From: Alphaproteobacteria bacterium
GTDB lineage: Bacteria; Pseudomonadota; Alphaproteobacteria; ATCC43930; CGMCC-115725
Direction: 5' to 3'
NCBI GenBank assembly: GCA_030037055.1
Contig: JASHRZ010000012.1
Coordinates: 1 to 12,896 of the forward strand
DNA length: 12,896 nt
Made by a program: the position numbers and the translations under genes. The notes under the pieces are model-generated. The model searched no databases, was not told the DNA's origin, and saw nothing but the letters and a program-made list of their open reading frames with translations. Positions 6,334 to 12,896 of the stretch are shown in pieces; the first letter of the stretch is position 1, and every line of letters begins with the position of its first letter.

Positions 6334-6826
6334 GCTTCTCGGAAATCAGCCGATCCGAACGCTCGCCTGAGAGAAGCCAATCCTGCGCCCCTATGATTGC
6401 CAAAGGGTAAATCCGCAGCAAAGGCGTCCCGCGGAGCGTTCCGCCGTTCTTAAGCCGTTATTATCCATCTCCGCGCACAATCGCCGCAACATTTCGGTTA
6501 GCTGGGCCGGCCGGGAAGCGCTGGAGATGCCGGCAATGGGAGATATAGGTCGGTCGAAATGTTCGGCTTATGCGTCAAAAAAGCTCATACGGCGTATGGC
6601 GCTCGATGTGCTCTCTAATCACCGTCACCACGATGGGGAGGTCTTCATGGACGGTGTAGACTTTTATGAGGTGAAAGCGATTCACCCGCACTGGCGAGGG
6701 TTTTTTACGGCTTTCGACGGTCGATAACACGGTCGTGCACGACAGCCATCGGAGCAAGGGCACCTACGACTTGTCAAATGGTCCCTTGCAATCTCTTGGG
6801 AGAGGTTCAAGCCCGCTGTATTTCAA
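6334..6826. other. intergenic or degenerate stretch without a supported gene
   Basis: Nearly 500 bases separate the PilZ gene from the FkbM remnant. Composition appears to change near 6530 from GC-rich to more mixed. Two overlapping open frames occur (6527-6727 plus, 66 residues; 6575-6763 minus, 62 residues). Neither shows a recognisable domain, a convincing ribosome binding site or neighbour-like codon use. In plus frame 2 the sequence is open from 6728 and looks gene-like from about 6760 (KWSLAISWERFKPAVFQ), so the upstream end of the FkbM remnant may reach into this stretch. I see no terminal inverted repeats that would define an insertion sequence. Confidence 0.5.
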
Positions 6827-7588
6827 ATGTGTTCCGGAGTTTATATTCACGAGGCCATACTGAAAGAAATTCCTCGGCTCCACGGTCTTTTTGGCGTGCG
6901 CGTGGGCGAAAAGACCGTCATCGCAGAAAGGATTTCTGTTTCAGTCCCGGAAGAGAATTACGATGTCAGCCTGCGTCTGAGCACAAGCGACGTCCCGACC
7001 TATCATCAGATCTTCGTAAGGGATGAATACGATAGTCCAAATCTTCCCGCTCCCTCAAGACGATCGTCCATTTGGGCGCGAATATCGGCCTTGCGACAGT
7101 CTTCTTCGGTTTGAAATACCCCGACGCCGAAATCCTTTCGGTCGAGCCGGAGGCCGATAACTTCGGATTGATGGTCGCGAATACGGCCGCTCTGGGCGAT
7201 CGGGTGCACTGCCATCTGGTCGCGGAACGGCTTGGTCAACCTTCACACCGAGAGCGAGGACGGATCGTCGCTTGCCGCATGGGGCGTGCGAGTATCGGAT
7301 CGGATGGGCCCGGAGGAGAAATTGACGAGAGGCTGCACGCCCGGCTCTCCCTTGGATGACGGAATTTGCCGTGGTGGACATGCTTAAGGTCGATATCGAG
7401 GGTGCGGAACTCGAGGTTTTCTCTCAGGCAGCGGCGGAGTGGCTTTCAAGGGTCAATCTGATCATTGTCGAGACGCACGATCGCTTTCGTCCCGGCAGCG
7501 ACAGCGCCGTACGGAAGGCCATCCAACCGGCGTTTGAGGAGCTTCCAGCTTTGGCGAAAACCTGTTCTTTCGCCGCAAATCGAGGTGA
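6827..7588 (+). pseudogene. FkbM-family methyltransferase, broken by several frameshifts
   Basis: The pieces together describe one SAM-dependent FkbM methyltransferase, but the frame changes at least four times. Frame 2 from 6827 to about 7045 reads to VRDEYDSPNLP. Frame 1 from about 7051 gives SLKTIVHLGANIGLATVFFG and VEPEADNF. Frame 2 from about 7217 gives IWSRNGLVNLHTES and RMGPEEKLTRGCTPG. Frame 3 from 7356 gives DMLKVDIEGAELEVF and IIVETHDRFRPG. Frame 2 returns at about 7553 with GENLFFRRKSR and a TGA at 7586-7588. The last two blocks are classic FkbM C-terminal motifs. The expected D of the SAM-site DxGANxG is H here. Family members O-methylate sugars or small molecules, often in polysaccharide or glycosylation loci. 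No functional product is expected unless the frameshifts are sequencing errors. It is convergent with the methyltransferase ending at 7634. Confidence 0.85.
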
Positions 7589-7633
7589 GAGTAGCGCGCT
7601 TGGGGTCCGGCGGTCCTTGCCCCTCGGCTGCGA

Positions 7634-8275
7634 CTAGAAATCGGCATACCAATTCCATGGTCTTAAATCCTCGGTGCGCTTTTGCAAGGCGACGAGCGAG
7701 CTTATGTCGTTGGCGGAAGCGATCTTGACGCTCCCGTGGCGTTGGTAGCACGGATAATTCTCCAAATAACGGATCACTCGGGCGATTGACGGAAAATTGG
7801 CGTCATCGATGACAAGGTAGCCGCCGATGCCCAGAAGGCGCGTCGCGTAGAAACAGTCGATCATCGTGTGATCGAAAGTGTGCCAGCCATCGATGAAAAC
7901 GAAATCGAACTGGCTTTCGCGCTCGGCAGCCAGTCGAGGCAATGCGAATTCGGACCGCTCTTCCACAAGCTCGAACCAGCTCAATCCTTCGCGGCGAAGG
8001 TTCGAGATTCCCACGGACTGCCATTGGGTATTCTGGAACGGATCGAGGATGATGTGCTTTGCACCGTTTCGTCCCTTCAAAGCCGCGCATATGTTCAATG
8101 ATGAAAGTCCGTAGGCGCATCCGACTTCAAGCGTGCGGCTGATGCGCCGATCGTTCCGGATCAAATTGTAGATGAATTCGCCTTCCTCGCGGGAAATGCC
8201 CGAATGTACTTTCAGGACTTCCCCTTTGGGGGTTACGACCTCGCCGCGCTCGTAGATTTCATCCAGCAAAGCCAT
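7634..8275 (-). CDS. class I SAM-dependent methyltransferase
   Basis: This 213-residue protein is predicted to be a cytosolic Rossmann-fold methyltransferase, most like the Methyltransf_24/TylF-CmcI group. Motif I is LEVGCAYGLSSLNIC at residues 49-63 (E-x-G-x-x-x-G). An acidic LDPF follows at 78-81. The block FDFVFIDGWHTFDHTMID at 123-140 and GGYLVIDD at 151-158 are typical of the group. The substrate is unknown; position after two glycosyltransferase genes suggests modification of a sugar or glycosylated product. I chose the ATG at 8275 because homologous N-termini begin with a MxLLDxIY-like sequence. An in-frame ATG at 8368 has AAGAGG four bases upstream, would give 244 residues and would overlap the preceding glycosyltransferase gene by 34 bases. 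It appears to be the last gene of the minus-strand set. Confidence 0.85.
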   Translation of the reverse strand: MALLDEIYERGEVVTPKGEVLKVHSGISREEGEFIYNLIRNDRRISRTLEVGCAYGLSSLNICAALKGRNGAKHIILDPFQNTQWQSVGISNLRREGLSWFELVEERSEFALPRLAAERESQFDFVFIDGWHTFDHTMIDCFYATRLLGIGGYLVIDDANFPSIARVIRYLENYPCYQRHGSVKIASANDISSLVALQKRTEDLRPWNWYADF

Positions 8276-8334
8276 CCTGCTTCGCCCCTTTCGGGAAATT
8301 TCCTCGCGGATCGGCCGACGCTCGAGCCAATCGG

Positions 8335-9210
8335 CTATCCAACCCGGCTCGTCAAAGCGCCATGGCACCTCTTGAATCGCTTGCCCGAGCCGCAGGCGCA
8401 GGGGGCATTTCGCGATCCGGGGCCGGCGCCTTCCTTTCCGGCGTCGCGTTCCTCCGGTCGCGGCGCTCCGATCACCGCGACGCCGACCAGGCGATAGACG
8501 ATCTCAAGCTCTCGCGTTGGCAGCGATCTCAGCCAGGCGCCGACCTTGTTGGCATCGACATTGGGCTTCGCTCGCTCGGGCGGGCGCTCGCCCAGTTGCC
8601 AATAACAGGATTCCCAGATGCAATGATAATTCACGGTGATCTTCTCCGCGCGGACATGCCGAAACGGCTGCTGCCGGAGCATCATCAGGAACACGCGGTC
8701 GCCGACGAGAGCCATCGCCTTCGGCATGGTCGCCCAGCGCGGCACGACGCTGAACGCGCCGCGCAAGAAGAAGAAGCAGTTGGTGTCGACATGCCCAATC
8801 TCTTCCGGGATCGGCATGACCGTTTCGTCGGGACGACGGAACCGGCGCTGAGCGATGACATAATCGCAGTGCGACGCGCCTCCCTCGCATGTGGAGGCGG
8901 CCTCCAGGCAGGCCTCGATGTGATTGACGTCGAGCCAGTTGTCGGCGTCGATGAAGCCGATCCCGTCATATTCCTCGGCAATGGCCAGCAGCGCGCCAAT
9001 GCCGCGCGCGGCATTGCCGGCGTCGCCATGCGCCCGATCGAGCTTGATATGCCGCACCGGTCGCCTGTCGATCCACGCCTGCGGAAAGCCGTCGGCGATG
9101 AGCAAGTGGTCGCAGCGGACGGACTGGTTGCGCACGCTGTCGATGCAGCGCCGGAGGAGACCTTCGTCCTCCTTGCAATAGGGCGTGATCATCGCGTAAC
9201 GAGCGGACAT
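8335..9210 (-). CDS. family 2-like glycosyltransferase with C-terminal SEC-C zinc motif
   Basis: The N-terminal part of this 291-residue protein resembles a GT-A glycosyltransferase. AMITPYCKEDEGLLRRCIDS starts the nucleotide-binding fold, and GIGFIDADNWLD at about residues 83-94 contains the DxD-type metal and nucleotide-sugar site. Residues up to about 250 continue the catalytic domain. After a Gly/Arg-rich linker comes a SEC-C motif, CACGSGKRFKRCHG, at about 271-284, with the C-x-C-x8-C-H zinc ligand pattern. SEC-C modules occur at the ends of SecA and many other proteins, where they bind zinc and can contact protein partners or ribosomes. The ATG lies 10 bases after the SPINDLY stop, with GGGAAGG filling the gap, so the two are almost certainly cotranslated. 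The donor and acceptor are unknown. Confidence 0.85.
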   Translation of the reverse strand: MSARYAMITPYCKEDEGLLRRCIDSVRNQSVRCDHLLIADGFPQAWIDRRPVRHIKLDRAHGDAGNAARGIGALLAIAEEYDGIGFIDADNWLDVNHIEACLEAASTCEGGASHCDYVIAQRRFRRPDETVMPIPEEIGHVDTNCFFFLRGAFSVVPRWATMPKAMALVGDRVFLMMLRQQPFRHVRAEKITVNYHCIWESCYWQLGERPPERAKPNVDANKVGAWLRSLPTRELEIVYRLVGVAVIGAPRPEERDAGKEGAGPGSRNAPCACGSGKRFKRCHGALTSRVG

Positions 9211-9220
9211 CTACCTTCCC

Positions 9221-11308
9221 TCAGCAGGCAGGCGGCCACAGCCGGCCGTCGGCCGGCAGCGGCGAAACCCCGTCGCGGTAGGCGAGCCCCATGCGATAGC
9301 GCCGGTGATACTCTTCACGCGACAGGAACCCCAAGGCTTCCGTTTCTTCCTGACAGCCGACCTCGTAATAGCGATCGAGATTGATCAGGTTCGGCGCCGG
9401 CAGCTTGCCGCGGCGATAATCCTCCCACATCCCGGCATAGAGCGCTTCCAGCTTGCACACGAGGAGCGGCGTGTCGAACAGCGTGCAATGGTCGCGATTG
9501 GCGACCAGCCGTTCCTTGTATCGCTGGAGCATGGCCCGGTTGCGGCCCAGCGCTACCGCCCGGTCGACATAGTGCTCGAAGCTGTCGCAGACCAGCTCGC
9601 CCAGCCCGGCGGCATGGACCAGGCTGCCACAGACGCGCGAAGCGAAGCCGCGGCCGGAGACCGTCAGGACGGGCACCCCCATCCAGAGAGCGTCGGAGGC
9701 GGTGGTGTGCGCGCCGTAGGGCCAGGTATCCAGGAACACATCGGCGAGCGCGAAGCGCAGCAGATGCTCGTGATTGGGTTTCCGCTCGACGAAGATCAGC
9801 CTCTCCCGCGCGACGCCGGAGCGCGTCGCAAGCTGTCGCAGCCGCTCCTGCGTATCCTCGCCGCCGGCGAGGAACCACAGCACGCTGTCCGGCACGCGCG
9901 ACAGGATGGTCATCCAGCGCTCGAAGACGGGGGGCGTGATCTTCTGCATGCCGTTGAAGCAGCAATAGACCGTGCCTGCCTCCGGCAGCCCAGCCTCCCG
10001 GCGCGACGGCGGCGTGCCAGCGATGATGCGCTTGCGGTCGTTCGGCTGGTAGCAGGGCAGGCGCAAGACCTTTTCCGAGTAGTAGATCTCATGGTCCGGC
10101 GGAATGATGTAGCCGTCGGCGATGATGTAGTGGTGATGGGGGCTGCCCATCGTGCCGGGATATCCCAGCCAGTTGACGATGATCGGCGCCGGCCGCAAGG
10201 CGAAGAGCTTGGTCCGTCCGTCCTTCGAATAGCCGTTGAGGTCGACCAGGATGTCGATTCCGTCATCGACGATGCGGCGGGCGGCCTGATGATCGCTGAG
10301 GTCGCTGATCTCGATCCAGTGATCGACGGTGCTCCGGATTCTCGCTTTGGTCGCGTCTTCCGGCCGGATGCCGCAGTAATAGGCGAAGACCTCGACCTTC
10401 CGGCGATCATGAAGCTCGAACAGCTCGCTGGTCAGATATCCCACGGCGTGTGCGCGCAGATCCGACGAGACGTAGCCGATGCGCAGCTTCCGCCGGCGGG
10501 CGCCCTCCGGCTTCGGCCAGCCGCCGGCGGGGGAAATCGGCGGCCGGCCGACATCGGTCTTGCTGTAAAGATAGGCCGTGCCCAGCTGGAACAGCGGATC
10601 ATCCGCATAGGCCGCGAGCGAGAGCGGATAGAAGTTCTGCATCAGCAGATTGCGCGTGACACTGGCCCAGGGCGTCAGCACCGGCCACTTGCACAAGCCC
10701 TGGCGCAGCCAGATCCAATGCTGGATCGGCTCCCGCTGATGCGGGTTGATCTCGAGACTCAGCCGCAGCACGGCTTCGGCGTTCTCGTCGTAGCGGGCGT
10801 TCTCGAGTATCCTGCCGATCTGTTTCAGCGCTGTCGTCTTGTAGGCGACCGCGTTGCCGTCGACCGCGGCAAGCGCGTTCACAACCTCATAGCAGCGCAG
10901 GATTGCCTGGTCGGCCGCGCCCATCCGCTCCAGCACCGATCCCAGATTGATGAGCGGCGGCAGGAAATCCCTGTTCAGCGCGACCGCTTCGAGGAAGGCG
11001 TCCCGGGCGCCCGCGAGGTCGCCGGCATCGGAGAGTGCGACGCCGTAGTTGAACCAGGCGAGGTGCCGCGACGGATGCTCCGGGTTATGCGCGATCCAGA
11101 TCTTATAGAGCAGCAGGGCGAGCGACTTTTGACCGGCGCCGACCAGCGTCTCGACCGCCGACAGCAGCTCGATCAGGTCGAGTTTTTGCGCTGCCGCCTT
11201 TTGCATCGCGGCCGCGAACGCCGCCGGCACGACGCCTTCGACGCGGTGCGCGGTGCGCTCGGGCGGCGGCACGATCGCCACGGCCGCGCCGGCTTGGGGA
11301 GGCGTCAT
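9221..11308 (-). CDS. TPR-containing SPINDLY-type O-GlcNAc transferase-like glycosyltransferase (GT41)
   Basis: This 695-residue cytosolic protein has N-terminal tetratricopeptide-like helices (about residues 84-190) followed by a GT41 catalytic region (about 275-625). Family relatives attach GlcNAc or fucose to Ser/Thr of proteins. Several catalytic landmarks of O-GlcNAc transferase align: GYVSSDLRAHAVGYL at 278-292 with H287, APIIVNWLGYPGTMGSP at 374-390, FNGMQKITP at 451-459 with K456 and DTWPYGAHTTASDALW at 527-542 with H534, the last matching the nucleotide-sugar-binding histidine region. The ATG at 11308 is preceded by AAGG. The frame is open to 11437, but the extra residues look non-coding and would overlap a small gene. 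It leads into the SEC-C glycosyltransferase and methyltransferase genes. The sugar and target protein are not shown by sequence. Confidence 0.92.
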   Translation of the reverse strand: MTPPQAGAAVAIVPPPERTAHRVEGVVPAAFAAAMQKAAAQKLDLIELLSAVETLVGAGQKSLALLLYKIWIAHNPEHPSRHLAWFNYGVALSDAGDLAGARDAFLEAVALNRDFLPPLINLGSVLERMGAADQAILRCYEVVNALAAVDGNAVAYKTTALKQIGRILENARYDENAEAVLRLSLEINPHQREPIQHWIWLRQGLCKWPVLTPWASVTRNLLMQNFYPLSLAAYADDPLFQLGTAYLYSKTDVGRPPISPAGGWPKPEGARRRKLRIGYVSSDLRAHAVGYLTSELFELHDRRKVEVFAYYCGIRPEDATKARIRSTVDHWIEISDLSDHQAARRIVDDGIDILVDLNGYSKDGRTKLFALRPAPIIVNWLGYPGTMGSPHHHYIIADGYIIPPDHEIYYSEKVLRLPCYQPNDRKRIIAGTPPSRREAGLPEAGTVYCCFNGMQKITPPVFERWMTILSRVPDSVLWFLAGGEDTQERLRQLATRSGVARERLIFVERKPNHEHLLRFALADVFLDTWPYGAHTTASDALWMGVPVLTVSGRGFASRVCGSLVHAAGLGELVCDSFEHYVDRAVALGRNRAMLQRYKERLVANRDHCTLFDTPLLVCKLEALYAGMWEDYRRGKLPAPNLINLDRYYEVGCQEETEALGFLSREEYHRRYRMGLAYRDGVSPLPADGRLWPPAC

Positions 11309-11402
11309 GCGACCTTGGAAAGCGTGACGACCTGGTACGGTCGGGCCTTGGCAATGAGCCGGCCGCCAAGATCGGTGCTGGCGCTTCGCACAAGCCGGTC
11401 CT

Positions 11403-11543
11403 TCAAGGGCGGAAGACGGGGCGGAGAGACAGCGCATCAGCCTTGATCAGGTACTCCAACATCTCCTCCAACGCGTCAGGCGCCGGGAATTCGGGAATTG
11501 TTTCTCCGACGTCACTGAGCACGGGGACGACCTGGATCTGCAT
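11403..11543 (-). CDS. 46-residue hypothetical protein upstream of the SPINDLY gene
   Basis: This is a short, unrecognised open frame. It starts with ATG at 11543, preceded by GGAG at a seven-base spacing, and ends 94 bases before the SPINDLY start. The product is acidic, with no membrane segment or cysteine. The visible parts are a hydrophobic MQIQVVPVLSDVGETIPEFP, then an amphipathic ALEEMLEYLIKADALSL that is likely a helix, then a short PVFRP end. The frame is open upstream to 11624, but the extra residues are preceded by no ribosome site. Good translation signals and its position at the head of the set support a real gene. It could be a small partner protein, a leader peptide or a chance frame. 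No function is proposed. Confidence 0.5.
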   Translation of the reverse strand: MQIQVVPVLSDVGETIPEFPAPDALEEMLEYLIKADALSLRPVFRP

Positions 11544-11985
11544 GATTGCTCCGTCACCGGCGCGTTTTCCGCCGTCGCGACATTGGCACGTCAAGCTTAA
11601 TGATTGGTAACTACAATCCCGCAAAATTTAAGTAATCGCAACGCGGCAGAAATTAATACGCATCTTACATACCGATTTTTTTAGTCGCGTCCAGTCCTGT
11701 CCGGCAATAAAAGCAGCCCCGAAGCAAGCGGGCTGATCGCGCTGCGGCACGCGCGCAGAGCCGCGTTCATCGCGGCGTTGGCTGGCGATAACCCGCGTGC
11801 CTTGCTTGCAGATTCCGTGGATACCGGCGCCGCGCCGCGGCGCGGCCATCGAGTATCGACGCGGCTCGAACCGGTCTTGTGGAATTAGGCTTTTTTTCAC
11901 GCGTTGCTGTCTAGTCTCACTCTGCGGTGAATCGCCCAAATGCGATCTTTTGACTGATGCGGTTCTGACGCGTGGAGCACATTCG
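11544..11985. other. 442-base divergent intergenic region between the glycosylation set and the repeat-protein gene
   Basis: No gene is supported here; the open minus-strand frame at 11628-12002 has no family signature and overlaps the repeat-gene start. The part at about 11595-11695 is markedly AT-rich (for example tacttaaattttgc on the minus strand) and is the likely promoter area for the minus-strand set. Possible elements include minus-strand TTGCGG with ATTAAG 17 bases downstream, which is a weak match. The part at about 11740-11870 is GC-rich with cgcg-rich stretches. A run of seven Ts lies at 11892-11898, shortly before the repeat gene. I could not settle on a single promoter for either direction. 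Confidence 0.5.
11703..11735 (-). terminator. candidate intrinsic terminator or leader hairpin in the divergent intergenic region
   Basis: On the minus strand CAGCCC pairs with GGGCTG (11730-11735 with 11714-11719) around a ten-base loop and is followed by CTTTTATT. No minus-strand gene ends just upstream, so it may stop antisense transcription coming from the repeat gene or attenuate a long leader of the glycosyltransferase set. Six base pairs with an interrupted T-run is a moderate signal. Confidence 0.35.
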
Positions 11986-12711
11986 ATGACGTCCCTGATC
12001 ACCCTGCTGACGCCGGCTCAGTTCGCTGCCCTCTCGACGACGGCGATTCAGAATCTCACCGTCACCGATATTCAGGCAATCGACGCCGCACAAGCTGCAG
12101 ATATGACCTCCACCGAGGTCGGTGCTTTGAACGGCACACAGATCGCGGCGATCAGCACCACCGATATCGCCGCTCTGACGGCCACCGCCCTCGACTCGCT
12201 TTCCACCTCGCAGATCGTCAGCCTGACGGCCGCACAGCTCAGCGTCCTGACCGCGAGCCAAGTTGCGGGTCTGGCCGCGACGCAGATCGCCGCCTTGACC
12301 GCGACGCAGGTCAAGGGCCTGACCACGACCGAGATCGGCGAGCTGAACACCACCCAGGCCGGGGCGCTGACCGCGACGCAGCTCGGCGCGCTGAGCACGA
12401 CCCAGCTCGGCGGGCTGAGCACCACCGAGATCGGCAACCTGACGACGACCCAGCTCGGCGGCCTGACCGCGACCGACGTCGGTGCGCTCAGCGCGGGGCA
12501 GCTCACCGCCCTGTCGGTGACGCAGATCGGCAGCCTGACCACCACCCAGATCAAAGGGCTGACCGCGACCGAGATCGGAGAGATCACGACGACGCAGATC
12601 CCAGGGCTGACCACGACCCAGCTTGCGGCGCTGACCGTGACGCAGGTCGGCGGCTTCAACTCGACGCAGGTCGGAGCGATGACATCGACACAGATCGACG
12701 CCCTCGTCTGA
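11986..12711 (+). CDS. octapeptide-repeat Ser/Thr-rich protein (29 repeats)
   Basis: This 241-residue protein is almost pure repeat: six leading residues, 29 uninterrupted octapeptides and a final ALV. The consensus unit is xLTxTQIG: a hydrophobic residue at position 2, Ser/Thr usually at 3 and 5, Gln/Glu/Asp at 6, Ile/Leu/Val at 7 and a small residue at 8. By count 71 residues are Ser or Thr (about 29%), and Cys, Trp, Tyr, His and Arg are absent, with only two Lys, so it is acidic. There is no obvious signal peptide or membrane segment. The regular spacing predicts a repetitive rod or solenoid. The ATG at 11986 has GGAG eight bases upstream; the open frame before it is not repeat-like. It is divergent from a SPINDLY-type transferase gene, so it could be that enzyme's glycosylated substrate, an inference. 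A strong hairpin follows the stop. Confidence 0.85.
   Translation: MTSLITLLTPAQFAALSTTAIQNLTVTDIQAIDAAQAADMTSTEVGALNGTQIAAISTTDIAALTATALDSLSTSQIVSLTAAQLSVLTASQVAGLAATQIAALTATQVKGLTTTEIGELNTTQAGALTATQLGALSTTQLGGLSTTEIGNLTTTQLGGLTATDVGALSAGQLTALSVTQIGSLTTTQIKGLTATEIGEITTTQIPGLTTTQLAALTVTQVGGFNSTQVGAMTSTQIDALV
12004..12699 (+). repeat. 29-copy 24-base tandem repeat encoding the octapeptides
   Basis: The gene body is a tandem array of 24-base units in perfect register with the reading frame. The central copies (about 12300-12650) are closest to each other, built on ctgaccacgacccagctcgg-like units. The first dozen copies are more diverged. This gradient suggests growth by duplication in the middle and right part. 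No indel breaks the 24-base register anywhere, which points to selection on the protein repeat. Confidence 0.88.
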
Positions 12712-12722
12712 TCGTCCCGCCG

Positions 12723-12758
12723 CGACGCCGCTTCGCCCGCCCCGGGCAAGCGGCGTCG
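12723..12758 (+). terminator. strong hairpin after the repeat-protein gene, without T-run
   Basis: CGACGCCGCTT (12723-12733) pairs perfectly with AAGCGGCGTCG (12748-12758). An inner GCCC/GGGC stem continues after a one-base bulge, leaving a five-base loop. It begins 12 bases after the TGA. No T-tract follows, so it may be a 3'-end stabilising structure or a bidirectional block between this gene and the convergent gene at the right edge rather than a classical intrinsic terminator. Confidence 0.5.
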
Positions 12759-12813
12759 AGACCGATAGCGCTCGCGTCGCGACGCGCTACAGGCGCCGGC
12801 AGGTCGCCGACGC

Positions 12814-12896
12814 TCAAACCCTCTCGAAATCGATCCGCTCGTCGAGCGGCAAGCCCTGCAGCCGTCGGCGCAGCCCGTCCAGCGCTAGCTCGACTG
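12814..12896 (-). CDS. probable C-terminal end of a gene running off the right edge
   Basis: Reading leftward from the edge, the minus strand is open for 26 codons and ends with TGA at 12814-12816. It encodes a tail that includes LDGLRRRLQGLPLDERIDF. The Leu/Arg/Asp-rich composition and GC-rich third positions look like coding DNA, and the gene would be convergent with the repeat-protein gene. The family cannot be recognised from so short a piece. Confidence 0.4.
   Translation of the reverse strand, partial: VELALDGLRRRLQGLPLDERIDFERV

Noticed and set aside
6527..6763. Two overlapping short frames as small genes or a transposase remnant
   Set aside because: There is no recognisable domain, no convincing ribosome site and no inverted repeats; retained only as an undefined stretch.
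8362..9384. Plus-strand open frame opposite the SEC-C glycosyltransferase
   Set aside because: The minus strand has the DxD-type and SEC-C motifs; the plus product is low-complexity and unmatched.
9305..11446. Very long plus-strand open frame (about 713 codons) opposite the SPINDLY gene
   Set aside because: It mirrors a clearly homologous GT41 gene in GC-rich DNA, where antisense frames stay open by codon bias. Its product is Arg/Gln/Asp-rich with no family motif.
11628..12002. Minus-strand 124-codon frame in the divergent intergenic region
   Set aside because: It crosses the AT-rich promoter-like core and the start of the repeat gene and shows no family motif.
12004..12699. CRISPR-like regular repeats
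   Set aside because: The 24-base units are contiguous, without spacers, and stay in coding register throughout; this is a coding tandem repeat.

Overview
The window looks like chromosome of a high-GC alphaproteobacterium. The evidence is the yggT–DUF167–folD gene order, a tRNA-Ala(CGC) with encoded CCA, a succinyl-CoA:3-ketoacid CoA-transferase pair beside a type II 3-hydroxyacyl-CoA dehydrogenase, and SPINDLY-type and FkbM-type enzymes. The genus cannot be fixed from the sequence alone.

The left part (1-5930) is compact housekeeping DNA. In order it holds a small zincin-like metallopeptidase (minus), a pterin-4a-carbinolamine dehydratase (plus), an SDR of the HSD10 type (minus), scoA-scoB (plus), a glycine-zipper lipoprotein with a Tyr/Gly/Pro-rich tail (minus), and the minus-strand operon yggT–DUF167–folD. 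A tRNA-Ala(CGC) follows, with its own promoter and a textbook rho-independent terminator. The dehydrogenase and CoA-transferase fit ketone-body or short-chain acyl-CoA metabolism.

The middle part (5932-7630) starts with a single-domain PilZ protein carrying both c-di-GMP motifs. It then passes into a stretch that reads as less GC-rich, with no convincing gene up to about 6760. After that comes an FkbM-family methyltransferase broken by at least four reading-frame changes.

The right part (7634-12711) is the most distinctive. A minus-strand set runs from a 46-residue unknown peptide through a TPR/SPINDLY O-GlcNAc-transferase-like protein and a family 2-like glycosyltransferase with a C-terminal SEC-C zinc motif to a SAM-dependent methyltransferase. 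Facing away from this set across a 442-base intergenic region is a 241-residue protein made almost entirely of 29 consecutive octapeptide repeats (consensus xLTxTQIG). It is about 29% Ser+Thr and has no Cys, Trp, Tyr, His or Arg. I infer, without proof, that this is a protein glycosylation cassette and that the Ser/Thr repeat protein is its dedicated acceptor. A probable C-terminal fragment of another minus-strand gene lies at the right edge.
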